Shown: positions 57,988-64,000 of the stretch, piece by piece
Layout: every line of letters begins with the position of its first letter
How positions within the stretch are numbered: position 1 is the stretch's first letter
Origin: Rosa chinensis
Taxonomy: Eukaryota > Streptophyta > Magnoliopsida > Rosales > Rosaceae
Assembly: GCF_002994745.2 (NCBI RefSeq)
Contig: NC_037091.1
Location: 23,441,789 to 23,505,788 of the forward strand
DNA length: 64,000 nucleotides
Direction: 5' to 3'
Notes under the pieces: generated by a model
What the model was told of the DNA's origin: nothing
Seen by the model: the letters and a program-made list of their open reading frames with translations, nothing else
Database searches by the model: none
Program-made: the position numbers and the translations under genes

Positions 57988-59098
57988 GTTGAAATGCAGA
58001 AATATGACGCTGTGGTGGGAGACACAACAATTATAGCTGATTGCTCATTATATGTAGATTTTACGTTGCCTTATTCTGAATCAGGAGTTTCCATGATAGT
58101 TTTGACAGAGGACAGTGAGAGGAATAGTCTTTGGATTTTCTTGAAGCCACTAAGCTTGGATCTTTGGTTGACAACCGGCGTAGCCTTCATATTTACAGGT
58201 TTTGTAATATGGCTTCTTGAGCACCGGGAAAACACCGAGTTCAGAAGTCCTGCACAGCAACAACTTGGCATGATATTCTGGTTCTCGTTTTCAACCCTCG
58301 TCTTTGCACACAGTAAGTTCTCTTGTCCTTGGCAAGCATTTCTGTGAGTTTTTCTTAACAACAGCAAATCAGAATATGTGATTGAACATGATTATTTAAC
58401 AATGTATTATGTATACTAATTAAGATCGATGCTATTTCCAATGTCATACGAGTGAAAGTGGTGAACAATTGGTCAAGGTTTGTGCTGATTATATGGGTTT
58501 TTGTGGTACTGATCCCAACAGAGTTACACTGCAAGATTAGCCTCAATGTTAACAGTACAGAAGTTGCAGCCTGCATTCACTGATAGAAAAGAGATACAAA
58601 GAAATGGTTACAAAGTAGGATATCAAAATAGTTCCTTTATTAAAGGGTTTCTCGTGGAACATTTGCATTTTGCTGAGGCCAATTTGGTGCCATTGGTAAC
58701 CATTCCGGATTATCATGAGGCACTATCTAGAGGAAACAAGAATAGAGTTGCTGCCATTTTAGATGAAGTCCCTTGCCTCAAGTTGTTCCTTAAAAAGAAC
58801 TGTTCCAAGTACACCATGGTTGGACCAACCTACAAAACTGATGGATTTGGCTTTGTGAGTTCTATCTTAATTTGCTTGGATTTTCATTTTCCTGTTAGAT
58901 AATTTTTATAATAAACTAAACATGATATGTGCAGTAATGTTTAATGTTTTCTTTTTCTTTAGTTTATTAACATGTCTTCTTGCATAACAGGCTTTCCCAT
59001 CAAGGTCCTCGCTGGTATCCTACATGTCAAGGGCAATCTTCAACGTGACTCAAGATAAAAATGAGATGGATAAAATTCAGTCGACTTACTTTGATTAC

Positions 59099-59608
59099 TG
59101 TTAATGCTCAAAAGTCTGGCGGTAACCAAACCTTGGTCTAACGCTGGTCCGGCAGGCGGACCGCTACTCTGCCGCTCTGAGGATTACTGCTAGCCGCCAA
59201 ACACAAGACAGGGCGTTAGAGGGAGACCGCGCTGGGCGGTCTTCAACTCTCCGATGCCTAAGTCAGTCAATGCATATAGGCAGCATAACAATAATGAGTA
59301 GTAAAATACGTAATTAATGAGGAGAGAGGAGAGGACCTTTTATAGGTGAGGAAGAGGATGATCTTCTCCTTGTTTTCGATGTGGGACTGATGTGCTTCAG
59401 TTCCCAGTTTCAGTAGCTTCTGATGCTAACTTGACACGGCACGTGGTGGCGCGTCGGCGGTGCTTTGGGGTTGATCCGGGGCTCAAGCGGTAACCCGGCT
59501 AGCTGTCTTTACGCCAGTCACTCATATGGTGGGCGTTGGTACCCCTGGCGATACAATGAGCGTGGCTCATTATAGCTAATTATGCTTGCAAATGCACATG
59601 TATGTACA
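59099..59608 (-). repeat. 3' LTR of the second Tat element
   Basis: 510 bp; on the minus strand TGTACATACA ... GAGCATTAACA. A CCTATAAAAGG TATA-like box lies on the minus strand at about 59336-59346. The end and the box resemble those of the LARD-like LTR at 47170. Confidence 0.8.
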
Positions 59609-59631
59609 AGTCCCCCAAATCCCCAGTCAAG
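59609..59631 (-). promoter_or_regulatory. Polypurine tract of the second Tat element
   Basis: On the minus strand GACTGGGGATTTGGGGGACT lies directly before the 3' LTR. Confidence 0.75.
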
Positions 59632-60235
59632 GAGGGCAATCTTGGTTGGGGAGTTGATCGGCGGTTTGAAGCGTTTCTCCCGCTAGACTTTGCAGAAGCA
59701 TAATTAGCGTCAGTGCGTCGTCAACCATGGATTTACTGAGCAAACGCTTTGTGCCCTTTCGGGTGGGCCCCTGCTAGGCCCCCTAGGGAGTCCCCCACTC
59801 CCCGGCTAAGATGGACCTCCGGATGGTCGCTATTATTGTTTGTTGAGGGGGAGCTGCACGGAGCAGAGGGTGTTGGGTTGCGAGCCCAATCTTAGCACCC
59901 AAGTGACGGGGGTCAACGTACCTGATCAGGGCTGTCGTAGACTGTTGACTAGTCCCCGTGTCCCGTAGGGACATTCTGACCGTAACTCCGCGTGGCGGCG
60001 TTGTCAGAGAGGCGTGGCCTCGGGATCCGCCGCTGGCGAAAGTCCCCCCGCTAGATGTAGCAGGAAGCAGCGTCAAGTAGACGTGCTTGGTGGTATTTTA
60101 TTGAGCGGTATTGCGCTGAATAAAGTACGCAGCTTGTCAGATGAGAAAGGGGGGGTCCGCTAGCGGTTTGCTGTGTAGCGGAGGACGCCCCGTTTACCGA
60201 ATGACGAGAGAAGTTCCGTTGGAGACTTCGATGGT
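59632..60235. other. Non-coding 3' part of the second Tat element
   Basis: GC-rich, no gene recognised on either strand; leads into the tandem repeats. Confidence 0.5.
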
Positions 60236-60740
60236 GACAAGAGAAGTTCCGCTGGCGGGGTTTCGCTCAGTAGACTGTCACCTGGGAGATGACAAGTGAG
60301 AAAATCTGCTGGCGGGGTTTCGCTCAGTGGACTGTCACCTGGGAGATGACAAGTGAGAAAATCTGCTGGCGGGGTTTCGCTCAGCGGAGACTCCACTTGG
60401 AGGATGACAAGTGAAGATCCGCTGGCGGGGTTTCGCTCAGCGGAGACTCCGTCACTTGGAGAATGACACGTGAAGATCCGCTGGCGGGGTTTCGCTCAGC
60501 GGAGACTCCACATGGAGGATGACAAGTGAAGATCCACTGGCGGGGTTTCGCTCAGCGGAGACTCCGTCACTTGGAGAATGACAAGTGAAGATCCGTTGGC
60601 GGGGTTTCGCTCAGCGGAGACTCCGCTTGGAGGATGACAAGTGAAGATCCGCTGGCGGGGTTCGCTCAGCGGAGACTCCACTTGGAGGATGACAAGTGAA
60701 GATCCGCTGGCGGGGTTCGCTCAGCGGAGACTCCACTTGG
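60236..60740. repeat. 58-bp tandem repeat array in the second Tat element
   Basis: Nine units of 54-60 bp, each with CTGGCGGGGTTTCGCTCAGC (variants GTTGGC, ACTGGC; two lack one T) and GATGACAAGTGAAGATCCG. Variants alternate, suggesting duplications of one- and two-unit blocks. Tandem arrays in the 3' untranslated part are known from Tat/Ogre elements. Confidence 0.9.
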
Positions 60741-60999
60741 TTGGGGGTTTTCTTCTCAAGTGGTTACTTCCCTTGGAAGCTAAAGGAGACGACGGTTGAC
60801 ACGTGGCCAACTCCTAGAGGGTTAGCGTCTGGAGGCTTGTCTCCTAAGCCTAGCCGTCTTCTCGTCATTAATGCGAGTAATGATGGATTTCGTAACCGAG
60901 GCGACGCCTCGGTTAATCCGGGGAGTTAGTGAAGACGTGGGACACGTGTACGGTTGCTACGTGATGTCGTTTTCTAGCGGACGGCTCAGGATTGCCTGA

Positions 61000-61502
61000 T
61001 GTTGACATAAAAGGGAGGGAACTCAGCGAGTTTCGACACTTCTGGAAAATCTTCAAATCTGAGTCGCCTCCTTCGAGCCTTGTTCGTCTGTGAATTGCGA
61101 AGAAGATTCCCCGGTTTGCGTGGAGCTGTCGAACTCGAGAGGATGAAATATCTGTCAGTGAAGACGAGTTGCACGCCACAGGTTCGATGTGAGGTTGGTA
61201 TTTCGAATCCTTTTCCTGTTTCATTGAATCTGCGATGGTGGTTTCTGGGTTTTGCTACTTCTGTTAATGGTGTGATGTTGCTTCTTTGGTGTTCTCTGAG
61301 GGTGTAGAGAGAGATTTGAGGGAGGTTATGGTGTTTGACAGAGAGTTGGGGTTTTGCTAGATGGTCAAATCTGGGTTGAGTGTGCGTTTGTTCTTGTTTT
61401 GGTATTTTTCTGGGTAATTGTCCTTGATGTTTTTGCACTAAACGAATATAGGTAAAGGCTAAATCTTGTGTAAACTGACCGGTTTGGGTTTTAGGGTTTG
61501 GG
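61000..61502 (+). promoter_or_regulatory. Possible promoter and 5' UTR of the opposite-strand gene
   Basis: A TATA-like ACATAAAAGGGAGGG lies at 61005-61019, about 490 bp before the ATG at 61503. A donor-like GAG/GTTGGT (about 61194) and an acceptor-like TTTTAG (about 61493) would allow a 5' UTR intron. Confidence 0.35.
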
Positions 61503-64000
61503 ATGGCTAGCGTCGTAGAGATTTCGAGCAGTGAGGATTCCGGGTCTGACGTGTCATTCAGCGCGACGGATAGGAATTTTATTGACTCGTTGCGTTCGTC
61601 TGCCCGTTCAGGAACCTCACTGCCAGAACCGCTAGACATCGAGCCGCTACAAACCATACCCTGGGAAATAGTAATGGGTCGTGCTTCGCGCCCCGAGAGT
61701 TCTAGGGCCAGGGAGGCCGCCGCTGCTCAGAATAGGCGTGAGGAGCGGTTGGCAAGTAACAGCGCTGCCAGTGGCTCCGCTGACGGGGGAGATGCGACAG
61801 GGAGGATACCGAATCGGCATGGGTTCTTCCGGATGGGATTCCTGTTGACGAGGCGGGAGGGCGGATGACCCTTGCCAATGTCAACCGGATAAAGCGGATG
61901 TTTCGGTTGCCCGGCGCGGTTAAACTGCGTCCACCGACGGTGGATGAAAAGGCTTCAATTCTTCGCCCGGGGTTTGTCGCTGTGCATGAGGCAATATTCC
62001 GCCAGGGAGTAACACTACCGCTCGTGCCCAGTCTTCAGATCTTGGTGTGCGAGTTAGGCCTAGCCTTTGGGCAAGTCTGCCCCAACATGTGGCGATTGAT
62101 GTTGGCGATGACTTCGCTGTGGCGGTTGTCCGGCTGTGAGGGACCAACCGTGGCGGAGGTGCTGCATTTCTATGAGCTGACGTATGTGAAGCGTCAGGGC
62201 TGCGGAGGTCAAGTGAACCTAAGTCGCCGCCAGGGAGCCCCCAAGTTGATAGAGAACCTGAGGGATTCTATGTCGTATTGGCGGGACACCTTTTGCGTTG
62301 CCACGACGGGGTGGGAATATCAGGCGGAATCCAATGACGGGGAACAGGCGTTTAGGATTAAGTCAGAGTTCCAACCTATCCGAGGTGGTTTGTCGGTCTC
62401 CGCTGAATATTGCTGGCGGTTTACGTTGTGCCTAGTCTTGAATCTTGCTAACGTTTACCCTTGTTTTTCAGTGGGCTTGCGCTACAACCTGACTCGTGAA
62501 GAAGAGTGTCGTGTGGCGCGCATTCAAGGTTGCTGGTGGAATCGCAATTTGTTGGACTTTCGCCTACTTACCGGTTGGGAGCTGTTGGTCGATCAACGAT
62601 TGACCCGCGCCGTTGGTAAGAAATCTTCGCTACCTTGTACACTTAGTTAATTTGGCCCTGTGGTTGACTGAGTTGCTTTCTGTTTGTTTAGAGACGCCAC
62701 CAGGTAACGCTAGGAGCCGTGACGCCTTTGCCAAAGCCATGGACCGCGCGGAGATTGACAACTTTTTGGAGGCCATGTATGCCTTAGGGGATGCGGCTCA
62801 AAAGACAGTGATAGACCCGGTGACACTGGCGGTGAGCCCATCCGAGGTTCCGGTGGTGCTGCCAATGCCGCTGCACTCCCACCTTGGCGCCGACGGCCTA
62901 CCCGTTGCTCAGACGGGTGCCAATGTGGGGGGTGGAAAGGAGGGGTCTGGCGCCGCGCCGCAGACAGAGAGAGTGCCCAACGTGCGACGTGGGCCACAGA
63001 AGGTGGTGCGGCCGGCGGGGGCTGCCGCCACGGTGGGTCAACAACAACGGGGGCCACGGCCTGCGGCCGCTGGACAGACGCGGTTGTTGCGGAAGCGTCG
63101 GCAGAATGACTCCGACGAGGAGGATGATGATGATGCTGAGGTTATCGGGGTCCGCCAGCGAAAGAAGGCCCGCCAAGCTCCGCTGAAGGCGCCAGTGGCC
63201 GCTGCAGAAGAGGCGCCTGCGAGTGACCTGGACACGTTTGCCGCCTATGCCGAGTTCATGACTGACAATGAACGGGGATTTCTCTACCTCCTCTGCGAGA
63301 TACTGGGGTTTGGTGGTCTGGCGGGGATTTCCCGCCCAACGGCGATTGACGGGTCACCCTTCAGTTCAGCTTTTGGTCACCTTTCAATTGGGCTGCATGA
63401 GATGTTCATGGCGGCGCAGAAGCAGCTCGGGGTTGAGCGGCAGCTCAGGGACGAGATCAGCGGTCTCGAGAGGGAGCTGGGGGACGCCAAGGACAGGCTG
63501 GCGGATGTGGAGCGGCGCCTGACGAAGGCGGATTGCGACGCCGCGGATGCTCGCGGCAAGTTGGAAGTGGCAATCCGGCGGGACGTGGAACGGAACAACC
63601 ACATCTCCAGGATGGAACAAGACATGTCTCTGCTGCAGGAGCGGGTGGCCGCTAAGGAGAAAAAAATTGATATCCTGCAGCGGGAGTCTGCGGCCAAGCA
63701 AGCAGCGGTGACGAAACTGGAGGCTGAGGTAGCTCGCCTGCGGGACGAAGGGACCCGTGCCGCTGCCGCCGCTGTGGAGAAATTCAAACAGTCGGCGGAG
63801 TACAAAAAGGCGATGACTTAATCGGCGAAGGCCGGCGCCCTAGCCAACGTGGAGATGCTGAAGCAGAGGGGCGCCATTGACTTTGCGAAGGTGTCCCAGC
63901 CACCTGTTCTGCCAGTCCAAAATGCTCCGCCGGTGCAAGCTGCGGTTCCTGTCCAGCCTGAAGGTGTTCGCTTGGGAAGCGGGGAAAGTGGTGCACAGCC
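61503..64000 (+). pseudogene. Opposite-strand spliced gene of the second Tat element, partial
   Basis: Starts at ATG 61503 (MASVVEISSSEDSGSDVSFS), an acidic N-terminus. After a frame change near 61860 comes a globular part (61865-62615), with FVAVHEAIFRQGVTLPLVPS and LAFGQVCPNMWRLMLAM. This resembles the putative gypsy-type transposon domain (Pfam Transposase_28) found in plant retroelement extra frames. An intron 62616-62691 has clean borders and keeps the frame (ETPPGN follows). Then a low-complexity acidic/basic part (KRRQNDSDEEDDDDAEV) and a long coiled coil (about 63400-63820). A stop at 63819-63821 is followed by in-frame sequence to the window end. The analogous gene in the first Tat element is at 13895-17215. 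Function unknown. Confidence 0.65.

Larger units (their letters stand above)
54681..59098 (+). pseudogene. Second GLR2-type gene copy, decayed and interrupted
   Basis: A copy of 27730-30445. It begins in exon 1 (no signal peptide) after a junction where a 20-bp GLR piece is repeated (54681-54701 and 54736-54755). It keeps the T missing from the first copy near 27859, and the SGFS and EMDKIQS codons that copy lost. It has stops at 56651 (GGTAAG for GGTATG) and 56998-57000. The acceptor before the M3 exon is lost (CATACG for CATAGG), and 2 bp are missing in M3 near 58519. A gypsy LTR replaces exon 2 DNA matching about 28212-28345, and a near-solo LTR lies in the intron after exon 2. It ends in exon 5, where a Tat LTR begins. 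It cannot encode a receptor. Confidence 0.85.
59099..64000 (-). mobile_element. Second Tat-lineage element, cut by the window end
   Basis: An LTR with a purine-rich tract on its right side shows that the element runs on the minus strand, with its 5' part beyond 64000. The interior seen here holds tandem repeats and an opposite-strand spliced gene, as in other Tat elements. Pol lies outside the window. The insertion truncates the second GLR copy. Confidence 0.8.

Noticed and set aside
54681..59098. Second GLR copy as a functional gene
   Set aside because: It lacks the start, has stops, a lost acceptor, a frameshift, three insertions and a truncated 3' end.
60160..60681. Minus-strand frames with repeated SETPPADFLTCH
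   Set aside because: They are translations of the 58-bp tandem repeats; the period is not tied to any protein domain.
60236..60740. CRISPR-like array
   Set aside because: Repeats are contiguous, have no unique spacers, and the DNA is a plant retrotransposon.
62710..63805. Minus-strand frames opposite the coiled-coil gene
   Set aside because: Shadows of the plus-strand coding sequence with its high GC third positions; no gag or pol motif seen.

Overview
This is a transposon-dense nuclear window from a plant, almost certainly a eudicot. Evidence is spliced plant-type genes with GT-AG introns, a plant glutamate receptor-like (GLR) gene, and plant TE lineages: Tat and Athila Ty3/gypsy elements, CACTA, MULE, hAT and Helitron. 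The family could be Rosaceae, but that is only an impression. No rRNA, tRNA, CRISPR or prokaryotic-type operon was seen. Positions were read by eye, so ends not fixed by a target-site duplication (TSD) are approximate. Layout: 1-537 is an LTR of a gypsy element on the minus strand, followed by its 3' remnant. About 1450-12605 is a nested stack: a MULE, split by a hAT element (1466-8846), split by an Athila-like LTR retrotransposon (2594-8600, TSD CGAAT), whose 3' part carries a LINE RNase H fragment. 12881-27175 is an old Tat-lineage Ty3/gypsy element on the minus strand, with a spliced plant-mobile-domain gene on the opposite strand. 27668-30891 is a GLR gene of five exons with a frameshift and two small in-frame deletions. 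30987-37111 is a CACTA element (TSD CCA) holding fragments of several host genes: Nudix hydrolase NUDT14, a MATE transporter, the E2F partner DP and probably a WD40 protein. Up to 41911 lies Helitron-like DNA with fragments of an IST1-like and a Raf-like kinase gene. 42143-43422 is a non-LTR retroposon with a 13-bp TSD. 43907-53240 is a sister CACTA element (TSD TGT) with five exons of an AP180/ANTH clathrin assembly gene; a young non-autonomous LTR element (47170-51488, TSD CAGGG) is nested in it, and a Helitron-like 3' end lies at 52570. From 53343 a copy of the foldback/MULE block runs straight into a decayed second GLR copy (about 54681-59098), itself interrupted by a gypsy LTR, a MITE and a near-solo LTR. 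From 59099 to the window end lies a second Tat element on the minus strand with 58-bp tandem repeats and its own opposite-strand spliced gene. How the parts relate: the only host gene with a nearly complete exon set is the first GLR copy, and it also looks damaged. The most notable biology is gene-fragment capture by two sister CACTA elements and by Helitron-like DNA, and the recurrent opposite-strand spliced genes inside Tat retrotransposons. I found no convincing undescribed functional system; the best candidates are listed as findings.
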